Positions 1-12,223 of a stretch of DNA of 64,000 bases are shown here, piece by piece. The stretch's first letter is position 1, and the number at the start of each line of letters is the position of its first letter. This stretch comes from Nannochloris sp. 'desiccata'. Lineage: Eukaryota > Chlorophyta > Trebouxiophyceae > Chlorellales > Chlorellaceae. The notes under the pieces were generated by a model, which saw only the letters and a program-made list of their open reading frames with translations, was not told the origin of the DNA and did not search any database. Position numbers and translations under genes: made by a program. The stretch is taken from assembly GCA_019044685.2 (NCBI GenBank), contig JAGTXX020000010.1, positions 806,001-870,000 of the forward strand, given 5' to 3'.

Positions 1-49
1 TAGTCTTTTAGACGAGATGCTGACTTTATGTGTTTCAATTTATTTGCAG

Positions 50-94
50 GATCGTGCTGATTTGATTGCTTTCTTGAAGCAATCCACTGCGTAA
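50..94 (+). CDS. CYC: Cytochrome c, last exon (partial)
   Basis: Only the terminal exon lies in the window. A TTTGCAG acceptor ends at 49, then 14 codons read DRADLIAFLKQSTA and a TAA at 92-94. This matches the C-terminal helix of eukaryotic cytochrome c (typical form RADLIAYLK). Cytochrome c is the soluble haem carrier between complex III and cytochrome oxidase in the mitochondrial intermembrane space. The haem-binding CxxCH exon lies off the left edge. The call rests on a short segment but the motif is distinctive. Confidence 0.75.
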   Translation, partial: DRADLIAFLKQSTA

Positions 95-512
95 TGATTC
101 TCTTCGCTATTTTGGGGGGAAGTTATGCTTTTTACTCCTTTTTCTTTTTGAGTTCAGTCGGGGGCGGTGGTTGTTTGAGAAAGAAATTTTTCCTCCTCCC
201 CTCCTTTATTAGCTGAGCGGAAGGGGCACTAAAATCAGTTAGAAGCCTTCTGACGCAAAGAAAAGTAAGAGTAAAAACGTGCTGACGTCATTTTAATCGA
301 TTCTTTTATCTTTTGTTTTCTTTTTTGATGTTTAACAAATTATTTTTCACCTCGACATTGACAACATCAACAAAAGGCAACAGCAGAACTTTAAGAAATT
401 CTATAGAATAAAACGACATTCTGCAAATTAAGAGATAGAGTCCCTTAACTTCCTCTACTACGCAAATATATATCGATAGTAAAGGTATATTTGGGCTCAA
501 AGGTAGAGATTT
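95..512. other. Intergenic, convergent 3' ends
   Basis: The stretch lies between the end of cytochrome c (+) and the end of the dynein gene (-). It is T-rich after the cytochrome c stop. I see no coding frame or RNA gene in it and take it to be 3' UTR sequence of both genes. Confidence 0.5.
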
Positions 513-926
513 TCAAATACGAGATGGAGAGGCAATCGGCCTGGGAACATAGACCCAATCAGCCTCCGCTGCCCGGCATGCTGAAGCCACCGTTATTACT
601 TTATTTAAATGCTCTCTTTGCAGGGCTGTAGCTTTACGTGCCTTCTCTTCACTTGTTTCTTCTGTAGACGCAGCAGAAGTAGCAGAGGAAGAAGAGGAAA
701 GACTGTCTCCAGAGTGTTGAGTGGGAGGAGCCGGGCGTCTTCTTTCTCCGACACGGCCAGCACCTGCTGCTGTTGATCCTTTGCTGGAAGGTGGTTGTGG
801 AGGTTTTCTGAGATTTGGAGACAGCTTGAAGCATGTAATGCCACCTCTGCAATAAGATAATTACTCAAAGAATAGTCAGTCAGCAAAGCGATTACTTTAT
901 AAAAAAAACAAAAAGCAGCATCGGTC

Positions 927-969
<43 letters not shown>

Positions 970-3111
970 TTTTTCATTTATATTCTTACTTTTCATCTCC
1001 AACAAGGAGGACTGGTGCGGTTGAGCTAAACGCCAATTTCGTCAATTTCACTTTCTGTGTGACTTTTTGTTTGCACAAAGGCCAGTCCATGCTATGTGCC
1101 AGATCATAGACGAGCACCCGGCCAGATTCAGTGGCTGCGGCAAAGACGGTGGAAGAGGTAGGAGACCAAGCAGCATCGCCTACAGGACCCCCAAGATCAA
1201 ACACAAGCACCGCGTGTTGTGGCGTCGTCGAGTCCCAGATACGAACAGTCCAATCAGCAGAGGCTGTCAAAAACATTGTAGGATGGAATGGGTTCCACTG
1301 TGCTGTGTAAATAGAAGATCCATGCCCAGAATAAACATCTGTGCAGCCGTGTTCTACCCCGATATCGAGGCAATACCGGAGCGCATCACCTTCTTGGGTG
1401 CCTATTAACACGGTAGAAGGGTGGGTTGGGTGTGTATCCATACTTGAAACAGCAGCACAAGTATAACTAGACGCACTGCCATCAGCAATAGTGCCAGTCT
1501 CTTTAGAGAAAAGCGACAGGTCGGCGAAGTTTGAAGTTGAAGTTGAAGATGCAGTATCACCTCCAGATGATGCAGTTGATTTCCTCTTAGGCAGATGTAT
1601 TTTTTCACTTAAATAGAGTTCTTTACTTGCTTCAAGCTCCCAGGTTACCAGACTGCCATCTGACGAAACAGCCTGAAATCGAAGAGGCAGAGGACCGGCA
1701 ACGGCTGCTGGGATCCACCGAACCTGCCATACTGCCTCCCTATGCCGCTCAGCCACAGAGCACGATGCTTTAATCCGTGGATTTGCCACGTTGGAAATGT
1801 CTATTACGTGAACGCTCCCATCGAGGCATCCAATGGCGAGTAAATAAGTCAACGTTGGGTGGAAAGCTAAAGAAAGAACAGAGGAAGAAAGTGGAACTTC
1901 ACATTCTGGTTGACCTGCATCGGATAAAGTGTGACAGCACACAATACCATTGAATGGTTGACCAGGATCAAATGATCCGTAACCTGCTGCGAAGAGCGTA
2001 GGGTGTTTAGGGTTCCATGCCAGCGCAGTGACAGATCGACCTTTGGTGGTGGTAGTAGGTTCGAAATGCCATAAAGGGAGTAAAGTACCTTCATCTGGAC
2101 GTACAGCATCAGCTGGATCTTCCCAAAACTGCAGAATAATAGATTTAAAAGGACTCGCTGAGTGGAAAGTGGGGAAGTAGGAGAGGAAGGAGAGGGAATG
2201 TGCAATCAATTCACAGCAGCAAAAACGTGGAAAGAACAAAACAGAGGTGTTTTGTTTACCTTGAAGTCAGCTGAAATATCAGGATTTATATTTTGATAAA
2301 GCATACGCTGCATGGCCCGTGTAATATAATGATACACATCCTCACGAGAAGGGGATATCCTAGTACTACCATCATCAATAGTCAAAGGGGCAGACGACCC
2401 AGTAGCAGAGGGAGCGCTAGGAGCAGGTAGTGGTATTGTTCCAGGAGGAAGGTAAGCATCGTAGATCTCCCAGGCACTACACGATCCTGAAGCGTCTTCC
2501 AATGCCTGAGATTGTGCAGAGGTGCCTCTTTCTTTCGCAGGCCAGTGGCTTGTTTGCACAGCACGATCGATAAAAGAAAGATTGTTGCGAAGTTTTTCTG
2601 TGGCAGTGGTATTATAAGGAGCAGCAGCGGTAGCATCAAAACCTGCAGAAATCTGGTGTTGTCTGTTTCTTCTTTCTTTTTCTAATTTTTCGAGTATTCC
2701 TGCATCAGGCTTTGAAGACGGTGTGTCTTCTGAATAATCTTCTGCTGCTTCTGCTGGAACAGGAGCCGGAGCAGATACAAAGCAGCCATTTTTGGTACTA
2801 AAATGCACAGTAGAGGATTTTCCAAAAGCAGCATCGCCTTCTGATATTACATAACTTGGTTTAGAAGGTGTTGCTATTTCAAAAACGGCGTCAGCTTTGA
2901 TCTGTGGGGCTACTTCTTCTGTCTCTGGCTCTGCTCCAAGCACTGACGGGGGCAGAGGGCTAGGGTATTCCTTGGGGCGAGCTTTTACTGGGGAACGACT
3001 TCCTTCTCTTTCAGGCTTGTCATTTTCTACACAAGGTTTTGAACGTTCTTTGGGGACTGTCTTGAACGTTCTAGACGCCGAAGCGCGGTTTCTGTCTGAA
3101 GTTGGTCTCAT
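513..3111 (-). CDS. DNAI1: Axonemal outer-arm dynein intermediate chain 1 (IC78/ODA9-like)
   Basis: Exons 3111-2260, 2128-990 and 846-513, joining in frame to give 774 residues. The first 280 residues are low-complexity and charged. Next comes the conserved linker, MLYQNINPDISADFK followed by FWEDPADAV and GTLLPLWHF. A run of WD40 repeats follows, with motifs ALAWNPKHPTLFAAGYGS, VWQVRW, SADWTVRIWD and GDAAWSPTSSTVFAA, and the family signature FKLSPNLRK just after the second splice. This order is that of DNAI1/IC78, which holds the outer dynein arm on flagellar doublets. The C-terminal roughly 90 residues are Ser/Pro/Ala-rich and poorly conserved. A TTAT tetranucleotide tract sits in the second intron. 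The gene implies that the organism builds motile flagella. Confidence 0.9.
927..974. repeat. (TTTA)n microsatellite
   Basis: About eleven to twelve uninterrupted copies of a TTAT/TTTA unit. They lie wholly inside the second intron of the dynein intermediate chain gene, near its donor side, so they do not affect the protein. Confidence 0.9.
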
Positions 3112-3394
3112 TGATCTCTTCGCTGCTCAATGGACAGAGATTTAACAAAAATACAAGCCAGCATTCCTCTGCTTGAGTTTTCCTGGTGAATATTGTTATT
3201 GGGTCCTTAGATCAAACTATCATCCAGTCAAAATCGCATATTTTATGCAGTCATTGCCCAAAAGGCACCGTGTTGGTCAACTGGAAGTTTGGAAAGCAGG
3301 CAGCAGGTATCGTAAAACAGCCGGATTTAACGCTTGATCAGGCTTTTATACAGCATAAATTGTAGTTCGAGACATCTTTTAAAACCGTGGCAGC

Positions 3395-4095
3395 ATGACG
3401 AGCATCGCAGCACTCCGGGGGAGCAGCCTGTTCCGCGCATTCCGATCTTCAATTTCAGAACAAACAGCTATTGGACGTAGATTATTTGCTTCCCAGCTGA
3501 AAGGTGATGGAACAGGCGAGTTTAATCCTTCAGTATATGCATACGAGGACTATTTTATTTCAATTTATTACTTTCTTTGATTGCACCCCTCTGCCGACCG
3601 TCTCTCACCAAGTAAACTCGTCTTCCCTTTTTGAAGATAAACCTTACCCCAACCTTTCCCCTGATGAAATTCCAGATCCACCAGGCATGTTTGCAACGAT
3701 AGGCGCCATGGGTGCAGGAGGTACGAATTAATATTTTCACTCTTATAATAAGAATCACCACCGGGAAGAATGACGGCAAAGCTCCTTGAATATTTATTAC
3801 TTCTAAGCCCACTTTTCTCTTTCGCTATCCAGCTAATGAACTAATACAGGCCATGTTTTTTCTGTTTACAGCTGGTGGTGCGGTATTAATAGCAGGAGTA
3901 GGGGTGTATGCAGTTTTCCAGATGGCTTTCTGGATTGCGGGATCAACCGGTAGAAGCCTTAATGGTGAGGCTAATAAAGCTAAAATAGACAATACAGCAG
4001 CTAGCAGTATAAATAGTGCTGATAATAGTGGTGGATCACCCAAAGTAGCATCATCATTGGAAAAACTAGCTTTAAATCCAAATTCAAGGCGGTGA
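3395..4095 (+). CDS. Unknown small mitochondrial-type membrane protein
   Basis: Exons 3395-3503, 3637-3720 and 3872-4095 give 138 residues. The N-terminus is Arg/Ser/Ala-rich without acidic residues up to RRLFAS, the look of a mitochondrial presequence. A Pro-rich stretch follows (YPNLSPDEIPDPPGMF), then a Gly/Ala-rich hydrophobic segment from about residue 57 to 85 containing GAGAGGAVLIAGVGVYAVF, probably one membrane span. The tail is hydrophilic and Ser/Asn-rich. It is divergent from the dynein gene. I do not recognise the family; a subunit of a mitochondrial complex is possible but this is inference. The second acceptor (TTTTGAAG) is weak, so the exon 2 start is the least certain point. 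Confidence 0.6.
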
Positions 4096-4389
4096 CGGGA
4101 GTTTCAAGGCAGCAGTGGTGCGAGCGATAAAATTTCTTCTGAACTGGCTAGCTTTCATTCAGTTCGATAAATGGGCGATTGTATATATCCTAATATGTAA
4201 TGATATTGCTGTCAAAACATAGAAATATTGAGTTTCTAGAGAAAAAAATTGCGAAGGGGGTTGCTGCTTTGGTGCAAGCTTGCCACGAAAGGGGCTTCGT
4301 CATCGCAGACCTCTTATGTTCGCTGCGCAAGGACCTTGTTTACACTTTTTGTCTATTGAGAAAATTTTACAAGGTCGATATTCACAGCT

Positions 4390-5679
4390 ATGGCAACTGC
4401 ACCTGCATTCGGTGACCTCGGTCGCACTGCCAAAGGTGAGAATTGTTTTAATTGAGGCTTTCATCACTATGCAAACCTTTGCATTTCTTCGACCATTGTT
4501 GGTGCAGTATGTGGGTTGTTGAGATCTAAATTTGTTCCCACTTCCAACTCTTTGTTGCAGACGTCCTGTATGGTGGCAGGGAAGGTCTCTTCCAGTTCAA
4601 CAACGTGGCCTCCATCACCACTCGCACCGCTGATGGCATGGTAAGACATGTAGAACAAATAGAACACGGTGTATTAATTCAAATGCGGGGTCTGCCGGAA
4701 CGGTCGGAGGGGAACTAGGCCGTTTGCAGTGACCAACAAGTTCCAGATCCCTCTCACAGCAACCGTTACCACCAATATATGATTTTGGAACCTGTCACTG
4801 CGGGATTGGTGTTTATCAATGGATAAAATAGCTGTTTCGCTGGCTTGGTTCGCATTCAGTCCTTCCGCAGCGACATATTTCCAATTCATTATAGTGTGCA
4901 AGCCATTCATCACTTCTTTTCTCCTATTTAACCTTCTTTCCTTTATTTCTTTTGTTCAGGACTTTGCCGTAAAAGGAGTACACCGTGATGGCAAATTGGA
5001 TACCGAGCTGAAGGGCACTTACGACACTTCCAGTTACAAGATCATCGCTACTCTTGCTCAGGCCACCGGCAAGCTCGGTCTCTCTGCTGCTGCCAAGGAG
5101 GTTGCTCCTGGCGTAACTGTTGGCGTCTCCGGCACTCTTCCCGATGTCGACTCTGCCAAGCTTGCTGTTGACTATGTCGCTCCTCACGTCACTCTCAAGA
5201 CCTCTACATCCCTCACTGCTGCCCCCAAGGTCGATGCCGCCGTCACCACTGCATTCAATCGCTCTGGCCGCAACGTTGTTGCTGGTGCCGAGGTTTCTTA
5301 CGACGCAGCAAAGGGCACGGTTTCCAAATGGGCTATCGGATCTGGATACACCGCTGCTGACTACCAGCTCGCTGCTATGCTTAACGACAAGAAAGACGTG
5401 AGCCTCCTCATTGCTCACTCTGTGCAGTCTGATCTCACTGTTGGAGCCGAGGCTGTTCGCAACTTGGAGTCTGCCGAGACTGCTCTCTCTGCTGCTGTAC
5501 AGCGTCGTCTTGCTTCTGGTGCGCTTCAAAAGGTTAAGGTCCAGCATACTGGTATTGTCTCTGTCTTGCATGAGCAGATCCTCGAAGGAAAGAGCAAGAT
5601 CACTCTCAGTGGTCAGTTTGATGCCAAGGATCTCTCCAAGGCACCCAAGTACGGAATGGGACTTGATCTCAAGTACTAA
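4390..5679 (+). CDS. VDAC: Mitochondrial outer-membrane porin (VDAC)
   Basis: Exons 4390-4435, 4561-4640 and 4960-5679 give 281 residues, the usual length for VDAC. The start reads MATAPAFGDLGRTAK and runs into DVLYGG, matching the N-terminal helix and first strand of eukaryotic porins (FGDLGKxAxDL). The rest is alternating amphipathic beta strands ending in KYGMGLDLKY, the typical C-terminal strand. VDAC forms the 19-strand channel for ATP, ADP and metabolites in the mitochondrial outer membrane. Codon use is biased to C-ending codons compared with neighbours, as expected of an abundant protein. A long antisense open frame here is a shadow of that bias. Confidence 0.92.
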
Positions 5680-6446
5680 TTGCACTAAAGTACTGCTCAA
5701 CAGACACCTTTTATCTCCATTTTTGACTTTCTAAAAAACAAGGCGCTGAAATCTAACGGAGGTGGTGGATTTTTTTGGCCGAGAAAATTACATCACATTC
5801 ACGGCACTAAAAAAAGATTTAAAAAAATACTACTCTATTCAGATAAAATTTAGCTGTCAGTAACTTTAGAATTATCTGCGCTACTACGTTCTTCTTAATA
5901 TAGGATTTTACTTGTAGAGCTTGAGAATAACTAGAGAAGGTAAAGTTATTCTGTAGGCTATTTGTCTTTCTCCATTTTTTTTTTTTGATTTTGGCTGTGC
6001 GGCGGCGGAAGGGATTGAAAGAGAGTTCCTAGGCAGCTTTTCCTTATCTGCTGCTCTTTTGTCGCGCTTTGAGTTCCTTTCTCTTGTTCTGTTTTCTCCT
6101 TATGTAAGCATTTACCACGTCCAAATAGTACGAGTAGAGCACAGCCAAATTTGATTGAAATGTGGCTGCAAAATTGAAATTTTGAAGCAAACAGCAGAGA
6201 GGACTCGGAGCTGGGGGAGCAGGGCCATAGTATGGGAGCACTTGTGCGGTTTAACATGAGCTCCCGGTGCAGATCCTAAACTGTTTTATTCGTTTTAGTT
6301 AGTATAAAAACGTATCCAGCTAGAGAAAACAGCAAGTTGGAATTGGATCAATCGGGCAAAATAACTAGGCTAAAAACTCAGACAAGTGCTTGGAAGTGTT
6401 TGGTCGTCGCGTGCGTGCCAGTAACTTGATTAGGTAGTAGCCTACA
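5680..6446. other. Intergenic between VDAC and CHD1
   Basis: It contains the VDAC 3' UTR and the CHD1 promoter and 5' UTR. The only coding candidate is a short minus-strand one, listed separately. I see no RNA gene. Confidence 0.4.
6044..6256 (-). CDS. Possible very small unknown protein
   Basis: Low-confidence model. An ATG at 6256 could splice (GT about 6240) to a strong TTTTGCAG acceptor, whose exon reads TFQSNLAVLYSYYLDVV, then a very basic tail (IRRKQNKRKELKARQ) to a stop at 6044, about 45 residues in all. The pattern of one short hydrophobic stretch plus a basic tail resembles small membrane-complex subunits. The donor is poor and I recognise no family. It would be divergent from CHD1. 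Confidence 0.25.
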
Positions 6447-9400
6447 ATGGATTCAAACCAGCAGCACGACTTGGGAGGGGGAAATGCAGCCCCCAATCCT
6501 CACTCTGCCACCGGTGATGATGGATTAGGATCTATCCCAGCTCCTGGAGTTCCTGGAGCTGCTACAGGAAACCAAAATGGGTATGAAGACTCAAAGAATA
6601 AGAAGAATCAAAGGTAAGCCTTGAAAATACTAAAACTCGTCATTAGCTTTTGGCCAAGATTTGGCAATCACCGCTCCTACTCTGTGACAATTTTTACGCC
6701 GGTGTCAGATTACCAACACATTTCTCTTCTACAATTTGTCTGCGCAGATCTGATGATGACGAATTCGACGAGGATTCTGATTCTGACAATGAAGATGAGG
6801 ATGAAGAATATGAAGAGCAGGATACAAGTGGAGATGATGTTGCAAGTGAGGCAGTGAAAGCGGGCAACAAACGCAAGGCAAGTTTTTTTTTTGTCCCGAG
6901 AAAATTAAATTCGTCTAGAAATCTCCCAATAACCTATAGATCAATTATGTGTTATACTTATACTCCTCATGGCCTCTAAGCCCCTTAACTTAAAAAATGT
7001 ATTCTATTCTATCGCTTTCGTGCAGCGTGGAAGCAGCAGCGCCCTTGATGCCGACCTTCACCTCGCTCAACAACTCCAACAGCAGGAAATGAAAGCAGCA
7101 GCAGCTTCTGGTCGTCGTTCTTCTCGTGGATCTGGTCCTCGTGGCGGGGTTTACACAGAAAGTGGAGGAGACGAGGAAGAAGAGTACGAAGGGGATGCTT
7201 CCGAAGAAGGAGGTGGCTCTCGAGGAAGAAGTAGATCACGAAGCGTCGCCGCCGGTGGTGGTGGTGGTGGTGGTGGTGGCTTAAAATTAAAGATAAAGTT
7301 GCCGAATCCTATGTCTGGAAGACCTCCATTGCCCCCTACCGGTGCAAACCCAGCAGATCCTAGTTATGGTTACCAACACCAAGCAGGTACCGCCGGTACG
7401 GGAGCCACTAGAGTTACTTCGGAAGCTGACTACGAGGATAATATTACTACTACTAATAATGGTGACGAGGAAGAAGTTCAATACATTGAATGGGACGATG
7501 ACGATGCAGAAGCACGTGAAGAGGCTTTAAGAAAGAAAAAACGCATGCCTCATTGTTTATTGAGTTTTGAGGAATTGGAGGTGATGGACGATGAAGTTGA
7601 GCGAGTACTGGGTCATAGAGATGTAGAGGGAGCTGTGGTGAATCCTAAAGATCCATGGTCCTCGCGTGAATTTTACGTGAAATGGGCTCGTTATTCTTAT
7701 ATTCACTGCTCCTGGGATGCGTATACAACTCTTAAACAGCTCGGTGGGTTCAAAAGAATTCTAAATTATTGCCGTAGAATGGATCAGTTAGCTGCTGAGC
7801 GTGCTGCGTTGACCGCGGAAGAAAGGGAAGATCGTGATGTGAGGGCAGAGATGGAAGCGGAGATTGAAAGGGAGCATTCGCAGGTAGAAAGAATTGCTGC
7901 AGAACGATTGGTTACGATCACGACACACCCTGCTGAGATTGCCAATGAAGAGGAACAGCAGCAACAACAACTGGGTCCTACAACAAGCACTGTAGTCCAG
8001 TTCTTATGCAAATGGCAAGGTCTTCCGTATTCAGAAGCTACCTGGGAATCTGCTGAAGATGTCGCACGTATCGGTGCCAACGATCTGGTAGAAGCATTCC
8101 GCCAAAGGGATGCGACTTCTCTTGAACCCCGTCGTGGCGTCGATGCAGCTAGACGGGCGTTCTCCGCTTCCGGCCATCGCGCATTCGAAAAACAACCTGA
8201 TTACCTTAAAGGTGAAGGAACCTTGCGCGATTATCAGCTAGAAGGGCTTAATTGGATGGCCTATTCTTGGGCTCGAGGTATCAATGGCATCTTGGCGGAC
8301 GAGATGGGACTAGGAAAAACAGTCCAATGTGCTTCCATGATTGGGTATTTATCTCAAATACAGAGCATCGGTGGTCCATTTATGATCATTGTTCCGTTAT
8401 CTACGGTCCCTAATTGGGCAAGGGAGTTCAAAAAATGGATCCCTCAAATTAATGCAGTGGTGTATGTGGGCGATGCACCATCACGTGAGGTTATTCGTTC
8501 TTTTGAGTTTCCTTTACCTGGTCCTGCCACCGGTAGACAGTTCAAATTTGATGCGTTGATTACAACGTACGAACTAGCGTTAAAAGATGCTGCGATTTTG
8601 AGAAATGTGAAATGGAGTTATCTCATGGTCGATGAGGCACATCGATTAAAAAACAACGAGTCTGCCTTATATAGAGAGTTATCCCAATGGACTTTCAAAT
8701 CGAAATTACTCGTTACTGGTACTCCTCTACAGAATAATATGAGGGAATTATGGTGTTTATTGCATTTCTTACACCCTGAAAAATTCCCATCCGCGGAAGA
8801 ATTTGAAGCGAATTACGATACAAAGGAACAAGCGGGTGTGCAACGATTACACCAAGCGTTAGGTCCCCATCTCCTCCGTCGTGTTATTAAAGATGTTGAA
8901 AAGTCTCTCCCACCCAAAAATGAGAGAATTTTGAGGGTTCCTATGACCCCTCTGCAGAAGCAGTACTATAAATGGATTCTCACTCGCAATTTCAAAGAGT
9001 TGAATAAATCTAGTAAAGGAAGTCAAGTGACGTTGTTGAATATAATCATGGATTTGAAGAAATGCTGCAATCATCCGTTCTTATTTGAATCGGCTCGTGA
9101 AAATTATAACACCATCCCCATGCAAGGCGGTGGCAGTGATGTTGATCGATTAGTCGTTACTTCTGGGAAAATGGTTTTGTTGGATAAGTTACTTCGGAGA
9201 TTGAAAGAAACTGGGCATAGAGTGCTTATTTTCTCTCAAATGGTCCGTGTTTTAGATATCTTATCAGAATATATGACCCTCAGAGGTTTCCGCCATCAAC
9301 GCTTGGATGGCTCTACCCCCGCCCACCAACGCCATCAAGCAATGGAACGGTTCAACGCTCCTGGCAGTGAAGATTTTGCGTTTTTATTATCTACCCGTGC

Positions 9401-11819
9401 TGGTGGTCTTGGAATTAATTTGGCAACTGCAGATACAGTATTGCTTTTTGATTCCGATTGGAACCCTCAGAACGATTTGCAGGCAATGTCCCGAGCCCAT
9501 CGTATCGGCCAAAAGGATATAGTTAATATTTACCGGTTAGTTGCATCTGGTTCAGTAGAGGAAGATATTTTGGAAAGAGCGAAAAGAAAGATGGTGTTGG
9601 ATCATGTGGTTATCCAAAGAATGGATACTTCAGGGAGAACGGTATTAGACCCCGGCGGAGGCCCTGGTGGCGCTGCTGCAGCGAGATTATTTGGGAAAGA
9701 TGAACTAGCCGCAATCCTTAAATTCGGTGCTGGAGAATTGTTTAAAGATGACGATGGCGGGATCCCTGATGGAGCGCCTGGCAGCGCCGGCGCTGCTGGT
9801 GCTTCCGGCACTGCTACCTTTGCTGCAGCGGCGAATCCTGCTGGATTAATGACCGATGAAGATCTCGACGCTATTTTAGCACGTGCGGAAGTAGTAGAAA
9901 CCAATGAAGATGCCGCTCCTGGAGGTGCTGATGATTTATTAGCTCAATTTAACGTAGCCACATTCAAATCAGAGGACAACGATGCCGCATTTTGGGATCG
10001 GTTGATCCCAGAGCATCTACGGGCTGATGAAAAGCCAGTTCAAAATGACGAACCAGGTATCCGTGCTGCACGCTTGCGTGCTATGGAAGGGCCTGGCAAC
10101 TTGGCGCCTGATCTCGCGTTCAGACCAAAGGTCAAGAAACCGAAAGCTGAACCTGGACCTCCAATCGAAGGTGCTATGCTGCGTATTGATCGATGGCCAC
10201 AAGCTGTGGATGAAGAAGGACGATTAATTGCTGGCGAAGCCGACCCCAGGCCGAATGGATTCCCTAGAACGTTGTCGAGGCGTGATGCGACTGCTTTTGT
10301 ACGAGCGGTGAAACGGCATGGGTTGGCCAGTAAGCTTGATGTGATTGCTAATGAAGGAGGTGTGGCTGCGTTGAAGGCAGGGAATTCAAAGACCTTGAAT
10401 GCTTTGTGGCATGGATTGTTACGTGGCTGTGAAAAGGCTGTTGATTTGCATGCAAAGAGAGTGAGAACCTTGCAACCGCCTGGTGGTGGTGGTGGTGGTG
10501 GGTATCCTGGTTCGTATCCTGGTGGTGCTGGGTCTGAAGGGGGTTTCGCTGGTGCTGGGAATGCTACTCCAGCGACAAGTATGGATACGTTACAAGGTGG
10601 TGGGGGTAGTGGCCAATTGCCAGACTCTTCAACTATTGACCCCGGTGCGCCCTCTGCTGCTGCTGGTGGAGCCGCTGTTAGTGGAGCTGTTGGTGGTTCA
10701 AAGCTTCCTGCCGACGCTCGTCTTGATTTCTTCGGTGCCGATGTCCGTGCTGCTGATATCCTTGCATTTACCCGTCAAATGGCATTGCTGGAAACCAAAG
10801 TGGGTTCTTTTGCTGCACAACCAGATGCCGTCCGTCGATTACGATTGACAATGGCGGAGAGACCAGCACCTACTGCTTGGATGAGAGCCTGTGGATGGAC
10901 ACCGGAAGATGATAGCGCGTTACTAGTGGGATTGTATAGACACGGCCTAGGGGCTTGGGATAAGTAAGTAGATGGTCGAACTTTAGACTTTAATGTTGAG
11001 AAAATTTATTTCTTTTTTTCTTTCTTACTTACTTTTCAGATTTGTTCTCTTCAACAGTTGATAACATCTCATATTTTCTTTCTTTCTTTCTTTTCTTTTC
11101 TTTTTTCTGTTTACAGGATGGCAGAGGATGCTGATTTGAGGCTCGGTCCTAAACTCCTCGCAGCTGTAGGTCGTGGCGATGCCCCTCCAGAGCTCCCTAA
11201 ATCTTCTCATCTAGACACCAGAGCAAACGGCTTGCTTCGCCAAATTGAAAAAGTAGCAACCCGGCCACCAAAGCCACCAAAAGCTCCTGCTGGTCTCAAG
11301 GTCCCCGTTACTGGCGTCTCTGGTGCTGCTGCAAATGTCGTTCCTGCACGTAGAGAGCATTCTGCTGCTGTTTTAGCTGCCTTTAAGCAAATTGCAGCTC
11401 GGTCAGAAGCAGCTCTCGGACCTGAAATTTGCCTTTTGGTTCGGAAATTACGCACCTTGCAACGCCGCGGTGCTGATATGGATACGTCATTAGTAGTAAG
11501 CAAATCAAAGAAATATATGAATGCGATTGGGAATAGGATAAGAGAGGTTGGTTTGACCCCGGCACAGTCCCTTGAATTATGGAATTATGTTTCTGAATAT
11601 ACTGAAAATGCATTATCTGGAGAAAAATTAGAGCATTTATATACGCAGAGGAATTTACATAGGACGGGTGGAGGAGGTGGAGGAGCAGGAGGTGTGAGTA
11701 GCTTTGGTGCTGATGCAGAAGACGCTGGTGAAGCTGCTGCCGCTGCTGTGCCTATGCATGTAGATGGTGGAAATAGGCATCCTGGTTCTTTTGACATCCC
11801 GGAGTATACGTATGAATAA
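6447..11819 (+). CDS. CHD1: CHD1-type chromatin-remodelling ATPase
   Basis: Exons 6447-6613, 6748-6877, 7026-10963 and 11117-11819 encode 1645 residues. In order: an acidic Ser/Asp-rich N-terminus; tandem chromodomains at about 250-355 and 385-455 (FYVKWARYSYIHCSWD and FLCKWQGLPYSEATWE); a SNF2 ATPase from about 500 with DEMGLGKT (Walker A), VDEAHRLKN (DEAH box) and, in the second lobe, GSTPAHQRHQAMERF and SRAHRIGQK. After that come SANT-SLIDE-like helices and, in the last exon, the CHD1 helical C-terminal domain (residues about 1500-1610). CHD1 spaces nucleosomes in transcribed genes and reads H3K4 methylation. The second intron has a GC donor (AAG|GCAAGT), required by the frame. Long Gly and Gly/Pro linkers separate the domains. 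Confidence 0.93.
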
Positions 11820-12223
11820 GTAACCACCTCGTTGTTGAATTTGTAGCAGAGGAAAATCGATTGTTTTTGAAGTGTTGAAGTATTGGTGTTTTTGCATTTT
11901 TGTTGGTGTTCTCGTTCTTCTGCTTTAAGAATTTAAATGAAAATTATTCATTCATTCAGTTGTGTTTAGATGAATTTAATAATGGCATTCTAAGTAATCT
12001 TGGTATATCAAAGCTAGCTGCCGAGGAAAAAGTGTAGATAGGGGACAAGCTCAAAAGAATTTCTTTAAGAAAAGGCAAGGAAGCTGGTCGGAAGTGGTTA
12101 TTTACAAACCACAGAAAAACAATTTTCTTTTGCTTTTTCTTTGCCCCTTTCCGCTCAATCTAAGCAGTTTTAATAACTCAAATAGGCAAATCAACAACGT
12201 TTTGATATTTCTCATCTGCAACA
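11820..12223. other. Intergenic, 3' UTR and promoter
   Basis: AT-rich spacer between CHD1 and the next plus-strand gene. I find no coding frame or RNA gene. Confidence 0.5.

Noticed and set aside
4924..5700. 258-residue minus-strand open frame opposite VDAC
   Set aside because: It is antisense to a gene with a perfect family match; the strong codon bias of VDAC keeps the opposite strand open.
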